From Sistotremastrum niveocremeum HHB9708 (taxonomy: Eukaryota > Basidiomycota > Agaricomycetes > Sistotremastrales > Sistotremastraceae): DNA of 64,000 nt. The stretch covers positions 434,001-498,000 of the forward strand of contig KV419394.1 in assembly GCA_001630475.1 (NCBI GenBank), in the 5' to 3' direction. Numbering within the stretch: position 1 is the first letter of the stretch; the number at the start of each line of letters is the position of its first letter. This document shows, one piece after another, positions 1-11,453 of the stretch. Under the pieces are notes generated by a model that was not told where the DNA came from, made no database searches, and was given only the letters and a program-made list of their open reading frames with translations. A program made the position numbers and the translations under genes.

Positions 1-1177
1 ATTAGCGATGTCTACAAGTCTACCGCCTTCCATATGCAGCTACCCTCTATGCCACTGCAAGTAAGATGTTTTTCTCTCAAACGAAACGCGCACTCATGAT
101 GTCACTCCAGTCGCAGAAATCATCCTCATTTTGAGAACATATGCTCTATACGATTCATCCAGACGGATCCTCGCGTTCTTGATGTCTATGTTCACGGCTC
201 ACGTAGTCGTCATGGTCCTCGCTGTCGTGCACGCCGTCCCTTATCCGCTCCCGCCGGGATTGATTGGTTAGTTGTCCACTCAGTTGCCTGATTTTCGCGT
301 CTCATTGACTGAACATACAGGCTGCACACTCACCGGAAATGGTTTGTTATATGTCTTCTTCTGGGCCGCCCCATGGATCGCGGACAGCATTATATTTGCT
401 CTTACACTCTGGAGGATCGTAGATCTTCGTCGTAAATCCACTGTCAGATTACCGTAAGTGGAGAATATATTACAAAAACACTACCCGTGCCGATCAGTTC
501 TCAGGTTACTTCATGTACTGGCCCGGGACGGCATCTTATGGTACACCGTGATTGTCACGATTGACGCTGTAAATGTTTTGATATTTCTAGTAAGTCCCCG
601 ATTCGCAACAATTACAGCCACGACTGACAAATCTTACTGTATAGCTAAGTCCCGAAGGAGTGAAGCCCATGGGCGCCGCATTCGGACAGATTTGCATGAC
701 TGTGATGTGCTTATATTTTTCTCTCCACAACTGAATAAAGTCTGACAGTTGACCAGGATAAGTCGTCTTCAACTCAATCTCCGTGCGCCGGGTGTTCGTA
801 GCAGTCCATCAGAAGATAGCTGGCCCGATAATTCGGACACGACCGAGAGTCAAACTACACCTGAAGGACTGACCACGATGGAATCCATGTCGGTCCCAGG
901 AGCCGTTCGGCCCACCAGCTTCGACGGTTCAGTAGGGCCTCAAAGTCGATGGTCAGCACTGAGGACATTTTTGCGGGGAACAACTGCATCTCTAGGAGCT
1001 CCAGTTAACATGAACACTTTTTCTTTGGGTTCGTTCGCCGCCGCTGTGGAGGCAGAAGACGAGGGTGGGGAACAATCTCATGGGGACGATATTGAGCTGC
1101 GGTCTCTTGAAACGAAATATAGTAACCAGATTATTATAGGGCCTGCAATCAAGGACTCATTCTATAATCGTGGGTGA
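1..1177 (+). CDS. DUF6533-like multi-pass membrane protein, 3' part
   Basis: The gene enters from the left edge and lacks its start. Visible exons are about 6-60, 116-267, 321-451, 506-590, 645-703 and 749-1177, joined by short GT..AG introns. The joined protein reads LYATAKIILILRTYALYD, then hydrophobic helices and a charged loop (WRIVDLRRKS), more helices, the end motif ISRLQLNLR and a Ser/Glu-rich cytosolic tail. This ILILRTYALYD followed by xSRLxLNLR layout is typical of the basidiomycete-specific DUF6533 family, which has many paralogues and no known function. It ends at a TGA at 1175-1177. The splice before ISRL uses a weak GTGCTT donor. Membrane topology is inferred from hydrophobicity only; family assignment is fairly secure, function is not known. 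Confidence 0.75.
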
Positions 1178-1398
1178 TGGTTCGCCATCCTCCCCTTTTT
1201 TGTTGCCCTGTAAATGGCTTTCTTGTTCTCGTGCCTAATTCGCTTTCTATGTACTATAAACCTCTTTCGGACCTTGTCCTGTCTTTCGCATACCCCCTCT
1301 TACTTTTGATTATGCTTATGATATGATAAAAATAACTAACACGTATAACGATACAAAACGCCAAGCATGAAATCCAACTCAATCGACTTGATCTATAT

Positions 1399-3145
1399 CT
1401 AAGATCCTGCAGCGACAACCCTCAATGGGTCTTCACCCCACATAACCGTCGCGACACGGGCCGCAAGAACCCCTTTGAGAGCACCTCTTTTGCTAGAAGT
1501 TCCGTCCTTATTATATCGGATCTATCCCAACAATCCTTGGTCAGGATTAAACATGAGAACAAAGTAGATAGCACGCACCTCAGTATTAAAGAGAAGCTCT
1601 GATCGCTCTCTATCAGTCGCGCAAGCTTCGAAAGCTTCGAACAGAGTGTTTAGTGTATGTCGTTCTTCTGCGATACCGGCGGCGGCGCTCTCTGTTATCA
1701 TAGGTATCTGAGATAACATTTTCTTGAATGTATCATTTGGGTCGATTCCGGTCGTGATCTTGGTGTTGGGACAGAATGACAAATAGGACTTTTGCAGAAG
1801 TCTAGCATGGTGTCAGTAACTGGTTGGACTCAGAGTTGATGACCAATACTTGTGAGGTTTCATTCCTGCAAAAGAGACGTCAGCATAGAGATACGCAACA
1901 TAATCGAGAGACATACCCAAATCAGCCGTCAAGTTATATATCCAAGTCACGGCGCTTTCCTCATCTTCCACGTGTATGACCGGACATCTCTCAATCTGTA
2001 GATCGACAAACTCGTTTTCGACGTCCCTCTTCTCTCCTCTTTTCTTCTTATGACGCTCCCAACCAAGAATCATAACCATCACCTGATGTTTATGGGATAA
2101 CACACTCCGCAGTGAGGCAACGACGTTCAAAATGTGGCCTTTCGAATCTGCTATCTCCGCCGCATGCCAATAAAGCATACAAGTCAACTCCGTTCGGATA
2201 TATTCCTTCCCAGGAGCAAGAGGAATGAACTCCTTTGTCGATTCGTCGAATTCGGCGGTCATCCTGCGTTTCCATCGAATGAGGTTCTTAAATTGTTTGA
2301 GACTGGGATTATCTCGACACGGCGAATCTGAGACGGTACATCCGTATTCAGCGACTTTTGTTCGAAGGGCGGGGACGAATGAAAGTGTAGTCAATGAAGC
2401 ACCGAGTTCGATGAAGGCATCTTTCAGGGTGTCTTTCTTGTTGATGACGAGCTTGTTAGCATCCTGTGTACGCTTTTTGTTTTCTTTTTCGTCCGCCTTG
2501 TGGGAGAATATATGAGACATAAACTGAGGCGAATAAAAAGGTGGCATACTTTGGCTTGTTTGGCCATATCCCTCTTCAACTGTGTCTCAGCTTTCTTTGC
2601 AGCCTTTTGGGCTTCCTGTATTCGAGGTAATCAGAGAAAGATTTCGCCCTAGGGAGATAGCATTACCTTTTCAGCCTTCTCTCTTGCCTTCTCTTCCTCA
2701 GTCTTTCTGGGCTTTCGCTGACTCGCTTTCTTCGCAGGCCGTGCAGGCGAGGAGTCGTCTTCGGCACTTGAATCGTGAAGCTGCTTGCGCTTAGGCGAGG
2801 GCTGCACACAATATAAGATTATAATAGGTGGCATGGATATCGTGCACATGCCTCCGGCGAAGAGAGAAAAAGGGGTTCGGGGGCGGGTGCAGCGACTGGA
2901 CGAGGGTTCGGTCGAGCAGCCAAAAATCTAGCCAATGGATCGCCCATCAAGAGGTCATCGTCGTCTTCAGCATCCGAAAACTCGAAACCATAGTCTCCGA
3001 TGTCAAGTTGACTAGAAGGTGGCAGAGGTCCAGCACTGCTCGCACGAGACACAGCTTGCGAGCTCTGTTGAGTCGATCCTAGACAGACGACTTCATCTTC
3101 ATCATCCGAATCGTCAATATTAATAATTTCACGAGTAATAGGCAT
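1399..3145 (-). CDS. EME1: Eme1/Mms4-like subunit of Mus81 endonuclease
   Basis: Non-catalytic partner of Mus81 in the nuclear endonuclease that cuts 3' flaps, stalled forks and recombination intermediates. The N-terminus is acidic and disordered with a SUMO-interaction-like stretch (IINIDDSDDEDEV), then a lysine-rich segment, then a degenerate ERCC4 nuclease fold (from about YIRTELTCMLYWHAAEI to VTWIYNLTADLG), then a C-terminal helix-hairpin-helix region (DTFKKMLSQIPMITESAAAGIAEE). The ERKxxxD catalytic motif is absent, as expected for Eme1. The joint MKPHK-LLQKSYLSFCP across the 48-nt intron near 1810-1857 matches the family. A final intron (about 1502-1573) joins phase 0 to an exon ending at TAG 1399-1401. 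About 470 residues, six to seven exons. The intron near 2807-2860 can be read as GT-AG or GC-AG. Family call rests on motifs recalled, not on a search. Confidence 0.8.
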
Positions 3146-3403
3146 CGTGCAGCGCGTCGAACCAAGAGTGGGCGTCTACACGATGTGACAGCTCGCGAAA
3201 GGAGTGACTTCGGAATCGTGTCGGAACTCCGGAATGCGTAGATAAGCTCTGCCGAGCGGCCGAGGGTTACGAACCCCTCCGGCGCCGTCGTGGTGCGGGA
3301 CAAGCAAGCAAGCTCAAGTGGGTAAACCTCATCCTCTCCTTTTCCTAACCACCACTCATATAGGAAACAACCACGACGACAACGACCCACGCCCGCGACA
3401 AGG

Positions 3404-4846
3404 ATGCTAGTAGCGAAAGGAATGCGCGAGGCATTCCGTCTAGCTACTACAGCTACTCGCGGAGGTGGCGGACGGTCGATCCATATCCATGCTCTACCTA
3501 GGAGGCCTGTACAGGCTGCTGGCGGCAAGTCTGCAATCAGACAAGCTGGGCAATATATAGCCCAGATGTTCACGCAGGGATTCTCTGGGACGACCAACGC
3601 CGTTCATTCTAAATCTGCCAATCTTAACAATACGATCAAGAGTCGATTCTCTCTTCCTGTTCGTCATGCGCTTTCGAGACCACTCGGAGCGCCAGTTCTT
3701 CCTAGAGCTCCTGCTCTTCCTAGATCCGTTGCTCAAGTGGGACTTGGGACGGCGAGGAACTTCAGCAGCGCTCGTCCGATCTTCCAGAATTTAGTCGAAA
3801 ACGTCCCAGTTGCCGGCCGTGCATTCTGGGAAATCGACTGGGATTCCGAAATGCGGAAGAAATCAGAGTTCAAGGCTCGCTCAAAGAAGGGCAAGCAGAG
3901 CCAATTCCGCAAGACAAAGGAGGTCCTGAAGCCCAAGAACGCTTCCCTCGTCCAAACTTCACAAGCCGAGGAAGAAGAGACCTCTTCCGAACTCTCCCTC
4001 TATTTCCAGGAACCTCCCACCCCTTCCGTGACGACATACCTTTCCATCCCACTAGCACCCACACCAACCGCGCGTCTACCGCTCACCTCTGAAGCCGAGG
4101 GTCATTCTCGGCCCTTGGCGCTACCCGCCTTAGCCCACCTGCATACTCAACATGAAACACACTCTACGCGAGTTGCGTCACTATTCAATAGACTGGATAG
4201 AGCGAGAGTATGGGATCGAGGTGTTTCATGCGAGGCATCAGGTGATCCTAGTGGCTTGTGTACACTTTTGCGGGTCAAGTTCTCTGGATGGACCGGAGAG
4301 GAGGTTAGAGCTGCCATTGGCCTTGCGGGCCATGATTGGTGCTGGATCGAAGAAGTTCGTCAACGTCAGGAGGACGATCATCTTCTTGACTTTGGTGGGG
4401 AACTCGAAACTGCTAGTAGGTCATCATCGGACCTCAAGAGTGGTACGAGCTTTATGACTAAAGAAAGCAGTACCGCACCAGAACTTGTCATGCCCGTCCT
4501 CGATTTCTCGACTTCGAGCCCGAGCGGATTGGCAATGACATCACATCCCCCAACATTCGATTCTATCAAATCGACACCATTCACTTCTCCCCCTACATCT
4601 TCGCCCTCTTCGCCATTCCTCGTCCCTACTTCACTTCATTCTCTCTCGGACCCGGATGAACTCAATTTGTCAAGCGAAGACGAATGGCACTGGTCTGATC
4701 AGAGCAGTAGCGATGGCGAGATTTTGAGTCTTCCTGACGACTCGAGTGCGATTCCTTTGGAGAGCTGGCGAGGCTTGGATCTAGGCTTTAGCGCAAGGTT
4801 TCTAGAGCGAGCCGGCGCTGAAAGGAATATAGATGCTTTCTCCTGA
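3404..4846 (+). CDS. Conserved hypothetical protein with mitochondria-like N-terminus
   Basis: Single open frame of 480 residues. The first 100 residues are rich in Arg, Ala, Gly and Ser with almost no acidic residues, resembling a mitochondrial presequence. A likely conserved core follows (RNFSSARPIFQNLVENVP, then GRAFWEIDWDSE). The middle has a folded-looking segment (LLRVKFSGWTGEEVRAAIG, then LAGHDWCWIEEVR). The C-terminal half is Ser/Pro/Asp-rich and probably disordered, ending in SARFLERAGAERNIDAFS. It is divergent from the EME1-like gene with 258 bp between start codons, so they may share a promoter. I do not recognise a named family and assign no function. Targeting is a guess from composition. 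Confidence 0.7.
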   Translation: MLVAKGMREAFRLATTATRGGGGRSIHIHALPRRPVQAAGGKSAIRQAGQYIAQMFTQGFSGTTNAVHSKSANLNNTIKSRFSLPVRHALSRPLGAPVLPRAPALPRSVAQVGLGTARNFSSARPIFQNLVENVPVAGRAFWEIDWDSEMRKKSEFKARSKKGKQSQFRKTKEVLKPKNASLVQTSQAEEEETSSELSLYFQEPPTPSVTTYLSIPLAPTPTARLPLTSEAEGHSRPLALPALAHLHTQHETHSTRVASLFNRLDRARVWDRGVSCEASGDPSGLCTLLRVKFSGWTGEEVRAAIGLAGHDWCWIEEVRQRQEDDHLLDFGGELETASRSSSDLKSGTSFMTKESSTAPELVMPVLDFSTSSPSGLAMTSHPPTFDSIKSTPFTSPPTSSPSSPFLVPTSLHSLSDPDELNLSSEDEWHWSDQSSSDGEILSLPDDSSAIPLESWRGLDLGFSARFLERAGAERNIDAFS

Positions 4847-7800
4847 GGCCTTAGGGCCTGAATTCCGCGATATTTTGTTTCTTCCGTTATTTGTGCTAAA
4901 CACGCCATTCTGCGTCTGCTCCAATTCTCGTTTCTTATGCTTTCCATCCTTGTACATGCTTTATCTCTGACAGTCCGTGAACACATGTCGGTCTCCAAAT
5001 ATTTACCGAAAAATTAGTCTTTCGGAATCACTTTTCCATTTCTCGGTGACTGCTCTTTGATCACGAATACGCCATATCTACCAGAGTGGCCTGCACCCCC
5101 AAGCCAAGTCCGTAATTTTACCTACAAATCGTATACGTGGCAAAACGACAATCTGCAAACTGGCAAACGCTGGGGCCTGAGGCATCTCCCGCTCCTCACA
5201 CACGAAAGATTTACCGTAGGAGGCAAACAGCGGTTGCGGTCAATCTCGTTACCGAACGGAAATATACATCACGAAAACTTTGACGATCATGAAAAGGAGA
5301 TCTCCATCCTGTGGAAAATTGAATCGCTGCCCCACACTAAGTCGACCTTAGAGATAAGTACCCTGAGCAGGATAAATCTCGTGAAAATGAAAATCCTCGC
5401 GATCGAGGGATAGGCAACATGGTCGAGCTAAATTTTCAGATTGGCGACGGGAGCGGATTAGATGCGTGTTTCTTTGGATTGTGTACACACGGGACGGCGA
5501 TTCTTTGGAACATTGGAAGTATTTTCCAAGAAGGTGAGGAACAGTGATCAGAAGTGCGAATAGACGCAGAAGCTTGCAAGCTTGTGATTTTTTTGTTTGT
5601 GACATTTTTCGCATGAATTTTTCGCGAATCGCGAACGTGAAGCTTGTATATATGCATGTGAGAACTGTTTCAGACTGACAACGTTCAGTTCTATGATGTT
5701 CTCCGCCGGCGAGATTTGGAAATCACGAGAATGGGAGGAAGAGATCCGATACGGAGAAGGATCAAGGATCATGTCGCTATGATCCACGGATACCGGAGCG
5801 GATCCTTCGGAGGAGCTCGAGCAGCATCAAGTACCTTTAGGAAGTCGTCGAGTCTTACTAGTAGAACAAGAGCTTTATCACCCAGGGCGACCTCCATCCG
5901 GCTAGACTTGCAAAGACAATCACAGAGCGAGGACTCGAGTGTAGATCTCAAATCGAGATTTTCACCTGCTTCGGACCAAAAGCCCACGAAATGCAAAAGT
6001 GCATCGACGCCTTGGTATGTCAGTTGTTCTTCTTATTGTGCGATTGAACCCATAGCGGTCGGGATGCATATATGAGGGCCTCGGACGCAGTCTGGACTCG
6101 TGGACTCTGGAGTCTTGGACCGGTGACGTTCGTTCCTGGATCTGGGAAAAGCGAAGCGAGACATTTCGGGCATTTCGGGTACGCTTATGGTTGCGACGGA
6201 CGAGCAAACGTGGGCAGCAGAGCGCGTTCCTGAAATCGCACGGATAGTCATCGGAGGCGCTCTCTCGGATATTCGCAGCCTCAGAACAAGCAAGACCCTA
6301 GTATCCCTGCATTGCATGACGCACCGACAGCAACAACAAGACAACCTGGATAGGAGTGGAAGGAACAAGGAGCTTGTAATGCAAATGACGCAGAGGCCAG
6401 CCCTTCATTTCTCTCGATATGGTTTCATGTTCGTCATAGCCCAAGCAAAATAAGCGAGGACCTGGATAGCGGAGGCCTCGATCTCTGATTTCGCGATTCG
6501 ATCGAGATCGATCACCCGCCGCTTAATTTGTTTGGCGTTGGCACGCGCGTCGCCGCCGGCAGATGCCAGATGCAAGTTTGCCTTTTCCAGATCGTCGGCT
6601 CGCCGTCCACGTATCCTAATCGCCGCATTTGGTTCCTCGGGCCCTGTGGGATCGCTTTTACGTGCAACGATAGCCGACGTGAAGCTTGCCGCTTGCGACG
6701 CCTTGCGTGGGTAGCAGCGTGCGTACGTCTTGCCGTCGTAGACTCGTAGACAACTGCCACGACGGCAGCCACGTCATTGAAAATTGCTATGTTGCGGACG
6801 ACAGCGCAGTCCGCAGGACGTCGTGGAAAGGACTGCGTAATGCAGCGCAGAATTCTAGAGAGCAGGGATCATTCCTGGATCGTTGTAGGGTTCATCAGGT
6901 GAAACAAGTAGACAGGGTGCCAATTTTGCAAGAAGAGGGAGCAGAATGCCAAGAAGGGGCTGAGCTAGGATGGCATTCAGGGTGTTCGTGGGCCAAATGG
7001 ACTTATGAGCGACACTCAGGACTCAGTGCTCGGACCCTGCAGGCGATGATCGGCTTGATTCCTGAAGATGACGTCGGACAGAGACCACGATGGGATAAGA
7101 TATAGCGTTTGATGTGCGGAGAGTAGACGGACATGCAGGGCACAGAGTCGAGAGGTGCAGAAGAGCTGGAGGCTATCGTCAGGCCCGCGAGCTTCGTGAT
7201 TTGTTTGGCACGTTTGTAGACTTCTTCCGGGCAAGGGCGCGGGCTTCTTTGACTAGATTCTGGAAATATTGGCCTTCTCTTCGTCCGGCTGCTGATAAGG
7301 ACGGCTGACAATTTATTTGATCCCGATCGCGCGATATCCGAAGCGGCTGAGAGATATTGCCTGATTGGGAAGACGATGACATTGCTGAGGACGTAAGAAG
7401 TGAGATGGAAGCTTGTTCCCAGGTGCAGAGCAGAGCGAGAGGACCAAGGCGTCGAGATGAGCTGACCATCGTGACTCAGCCCCTAGTCAGACATTCACAG
7501 GCCACGTCGAGCAAGAGTCCGGAGCCGTGAGAGGACATAGATGAATAATAGATGAATCGTAGCCGGCGTTGTCCGGATTATAGATCATGGGTGTATAACA
7601 AGATCGATTTGGGGGCACAAAATGAGTCGTTGGCAAGGTGAGACACAATGCAGGGACAAAGCGTGTTTATTGAGTGGGGTGCAGAGTCATTGATGGATGC
7701 ATAAGGCAGCACAATGAGTGATTAATATTCTGAGAGTACGTACGCATCTTGGCAAGCAAGTGACAAACTCGGATGCCCCGATAAGAAGAGCTCACGGAGA

Positions 7801-7950
7801 TAAAGGACGACGGACCGAGAATTAAGGTTAAACGAGATGTTACTAATCGGGGCAAGCAGACTGGGACGAGGGGTCATTTGTCGGCGCTCATGTGGCGGTG
7901 ACTTGAATATTAATACTAGCCCTCTCTCTTCTCTTCCCCCCGACTCCTCA
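4847..7950. other. Gene-poor stretch of 3.1 kb
   Basis: No open frame here has a recognisable domain, sensible intron structure or sustained codon bias; frames up to 139 codons occur on both strands and look random. The first few hundred bases are presumably the 3' UTR of the gene ending at 4846. The rest could be long upstream regulatory DNA for the gene at 8040, a non-coding transcript, or decayed sequence. I saw no terminal repeats, target-site duplications or transposase motifs. The stretch from about 5700 to 7500 is rich in short inverted GATC/CGATC-like words but has no clear repeat unit. Confidence 0.5.
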
Positions 7951-9653
7951 ATGATCTCCATCGTACATCCGCAAGCTACTCTCCTCTTGTGAGTCGTCCG
8001 CCCTCTAACTAGCTCCTCGTTGTCGTCGTTGCTCACAGCATGCCCAGTCCTCCCAACCCCGCCTTTGCAACGAACCCCCCGACTGGCGGCATCCTCCTCA
8101 ACCCGACTCGCTCGCGGTCGCCCTCTGTCTCGCCCGCGCCGTCGCACAAGCTCCATCACTCTTCCTCGTCCTCATCGTCAGACTCGACGTCCACGTCCCT
8201 CCAGCAAGGCTCGTCGGACAGAAAAATCCGCTTTGCCCCGCTCCCCGACCCCCGACGAGTCAATGACGACAACACCCCCACCTCCGAGCTCCCCTCTGTC
8301 TTTCTCGACGACGACGACGCCAAGATCGACTACTTCCTCTCCTCTTCCCCAGATGAAAAGCCCCCCGGTTCAGCTCTCCCTCGCACCCCCGGACCACCTC
8401 CCCTTACTCCCTCCTCCGAACGCAGATGGAGCACAAAGAAACTACTCCGTCCCTTCCTCTCCGCTACCCCCATCAAGTCAACCTCCAACGACGAACGCAA
8501 CTCTTCCCAACAAGCTCTTTACCGTGCTACTTCACGTGAATCCATCTCTGAGAACGACGCCTACGGTTTTCCCCTCGCTCGTCGAAAATCAACAGGCTCC
8601 GCTCCACCTCCCCCTCTCAACCAGCCAGCCGCCCTCCGTCCCGCTATTGCCTCGATACCCCTTCGTCCTACCATCTCCGCCGACAGCCAGACCAACGCTC
8701 GTCGTTTACTAAATGGGCGTACGTATGGCGGATCGAGATCTGGTAGGGCTAGGGGCTCTCAGAGTGCCATCAACACTCCTGCGGAAGAACCAGAGTTTGT
8801 GGAGTGGGGATACGGTGGTATGGGTAGCGTGAAAAGTGGAGAGCAGGCGTACAGCAGCGTTCAAAAGAATTCAAGTGCGTTGGTGGATGGTGACGAGGAG
8901 GATGCGAGCGGGATGGGATGGGTGCGGAAGCGGAGAGCTCAGAGAGCCAGGGAGGCAATGGAGAAGGCCTTACTAGCGCAAGCCGAGTCCGCTTCTTCAT
9001 CTTCCTCGTCTCAGACCCCTCCAGCTATCACAGTCAATTCACCCCCAATATCACCTTCATCCGAATCATCCCCTCCATCACTCGCCGCCCCCACAAAAGA
9101 CGCCGCACATCATATTCAAGTCTCAGTGCCTATCCCTGCCACCGCCGCCCGACCTCACTACGCTCACACCTACAGCGGCTACAGCAGCGGTAATTCTACG
9201 CCCACGAATTCTCGAGTGCAGCATCTACGCAGTAATGGTTCATCAAACAGTACTGCTACGACATCAAGTCTCAGCACCGTCACGTCCGGAACCTCATCCG
9301 GCACTTCCGACAGTAGCTCAACAACGCCAAGCACGCGGGCATCACGTATCAAGGAACTTCATATCGATATCAGCTCGCTAGCTAACAGCCATCACTCGAT
9401 CGGGCCTTTCCCTCCTGCTGCGAGCGCTGTGGATTCGAGTCCTGACCAGGCACCCGCTTCGAGCGTCTCTAATACTTCCGACGAGGACTCGGAGCGGGAC
9501 GATGCGGATGAGGAGGATGAGAATGGCGAGGATGATGATGAGGAAGAGGAACTTCAGACTTCTGTTCGTACTTCTTTCTCATATCGCGCATCTGATGGGA
9601 TGACTGAACTTGAAACAGGAAGTCAGAAAAACAAGTCTATGTGCTGGTCTTGA
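7951..9653 (+). CDS. Ser/Pro-rich disordered hypothetical protein
   Basis: The main exon from ATG 8040 encodes 537 residues, mostly low-complexity Ser, Pro, Thr and Asp/Glu. Short ordered-looking motifs are RKIRFAPLPDPRRV, a basophilic phosphosite (ARRKSTGS), EFVEWGYGGMGSVKSGEQ and a predicted helix (GWVRKRRAQRAREAMEKAL). A Glu/Asp run precedes the C-terminus SQKNKSMCWS. An upstream ATG at 7951 begins 38 coding bases followed by a consensus intron (7989-8039, GTGAGT..CACAG) that splices in frame onto the ATG at 8040, adding 13 residues (MISIVHPQATLLF). Either start is possible, and the upstream exon could instead be 5' UTR. Function unknown; the composition suggests a signalling-regulated scaffold, which is inference only. 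Confidence 0.65.
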
Positions 9654-11453
9654 AAAAGTCAGTCGGCATAGGGAGTAAACTCTCTTCACTCCTCCTTCCC
9701 ATCCATGCCATCGACACCTCGAAGGCTTTGGTTCTTGCCCTAGTCCGAGACTAGGACCGACCGGCTCGGGGTCGGGGTCGGCGACTGGCCCAGAACAGAA
9801 CTGCGCATATCATGTCATTATCCTCTCAACTGGATTGTATCATTCATACTGCATATCTCTGCATCGCATTGCATTATTAATCTCGCAACCCCTCCTCATG
9901 ATCCGCCACCCACATCGCCTCTCGAAACTCTCACCCGTCGCCCCTGCCAATCCCACACGTAGCGACCACTAGCCATTATCGCGCACGCCTACGCTTGGCC
10001 GCGAACCGATACTAGTACATTCATCATCACATCACGCACCATGGGACGTCAACGTCATACGCCGTCATCCGTCACTCTTATCATGCACGGGCAGGATACT
10101 TTATCTCCTACTATCTACCTTCCTCTTTCGGCCGCTCCTCACCGCACCTCCCCTCCTCCCCTCTTCGTTTCATTTCCTTTCGTTCAACTTCATGTACGAT
10201 TATTGGTCTTTCGAATGTCTTTATTCCATTCAGGGTTCATCTTTCATCCATACCATATTTTTCGTTGTTCGTTTCTTTCATCCACTTTTAGTAGTCTGAC
10301 TATTATCTTGGTACTTCGCTTTCCCGTCTTACGTTTCGTTTCCTGATTTTCTTACTCTACTCTTATCTCTCTCTCCCTGCCAGCGCGGCCCGTTCTGCCC
10401 TTGCCTTGCCTTAGCATTGTACTATCACTACTGCACTAGCACCATCCCAAAATCGCATGTGATTTCCTCTGACGTTTATGACTCCTCTTTTGTCCTCAAG
10501 ACAAGTCACGATACCGCTCATGACATTGTCCTTGTCCTTGCATTGTCTTGGCTTGGCTCGATCGTTTCTTTCCGCACACGGTCATTGCCCGCCGGCGGCC
10601 TTGAACGTTCTGTAATGAGTGAGCTCGATCGCTCGGGCCTGGCCTCGTGTCGTGGTGCGGGGTCACGGCGTCGGGGTCGTTATATCAATTTGTGATTTTT
10701 GTGGGGCGTTGCTAATTGCAATTTCCGCAAATATTGCTCAGTGCGGGGAACGAGGATCTCATCGTCACACTCGCCACCCAGGAATCTGGCCTGTCTCAAT
10801 GTCGACTGGACTCTGGAGTGACTGGATTGAGATTGTGGAGCGTGAACGATGACAGGATGTGAGCTGAGTGGCACGATGATGGTGATGGTCTGTGCACAGC
10901 AGGTGACTCGATAAGGGTGCAGGTGAGGTGGATCCACCGTCGATCACTCTCAATGACTTCAAGGTGTCCACTTCAAGTTTCGACTCGAACTTTCGTTGTT
11001 CCATTAGAACGTAGCACAACGTTTTGCCAGTTCATCTCTTCCATGCAATTGCTTGAGGATCGAGGGTGAACACTTTGCAAATGGATGGCGCGCCGTCTCC
11101 TCGCCTCCACCTCCCCTCGATGTATACAATCTTCGAATAGATCATGATCTACAGTACATACCATATACACACATAACATACACTTAACGAAATCCCAAAA
11201 CACATCCAGGATCTTACCGATTCAAGCAAGTGACAAAACATCCGACGGGCCATCGAGCCTGACTCGTAACTCTGCCACGATTAACAAGCAAGGCTCGCGA
11301 TTGAATAAATAAGCAGAGTGAGCCGTGGAAGAAAAGAAGAGCTGATAACAAAGAGATATGATATCGAAGAAGATCGGATTGGCGGCTGCCGGGCCCGTTT
11401 GTGCGAGTGAGTGCTTAGATGGCGGCTGATTTGCTACCGGGGTGGGTGCACAC
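9654..11453. other. Non-coding stretch between convergent genes
   Basis: About 1.8 kb between the stop of the disordered-protein gene and the stop of the minus-strand MUS81 gene. It holds the 3' UTRs, including a GGTCGGGGTCGGGGTCGG-type short repeat near 9760-9785 and long pyrimidine-rich runs (about 10100-10400). Open frames here, such as one at 10041-10346, are pyrimidine-run artefacts without recognisable protein character. No RNA gene was recognised. Confidence 0.5.

Noticed and set aside
5716-7105. Several 60-140 codon frames on both strands
   Set aside because: They overlap one another in all frames and none can be joined by splice sites into a recognisable protein.
7722-8159. 145-codon minus frame over the start of the disordered-protein gene
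   Set aside because: Antisense shadow of a Ser/Pro/Arg-rich coding exon.
10041-10346. 101-codon plus-strand frame
   Set aside because: Produced by long C/T runs, without codon bias or motifs.
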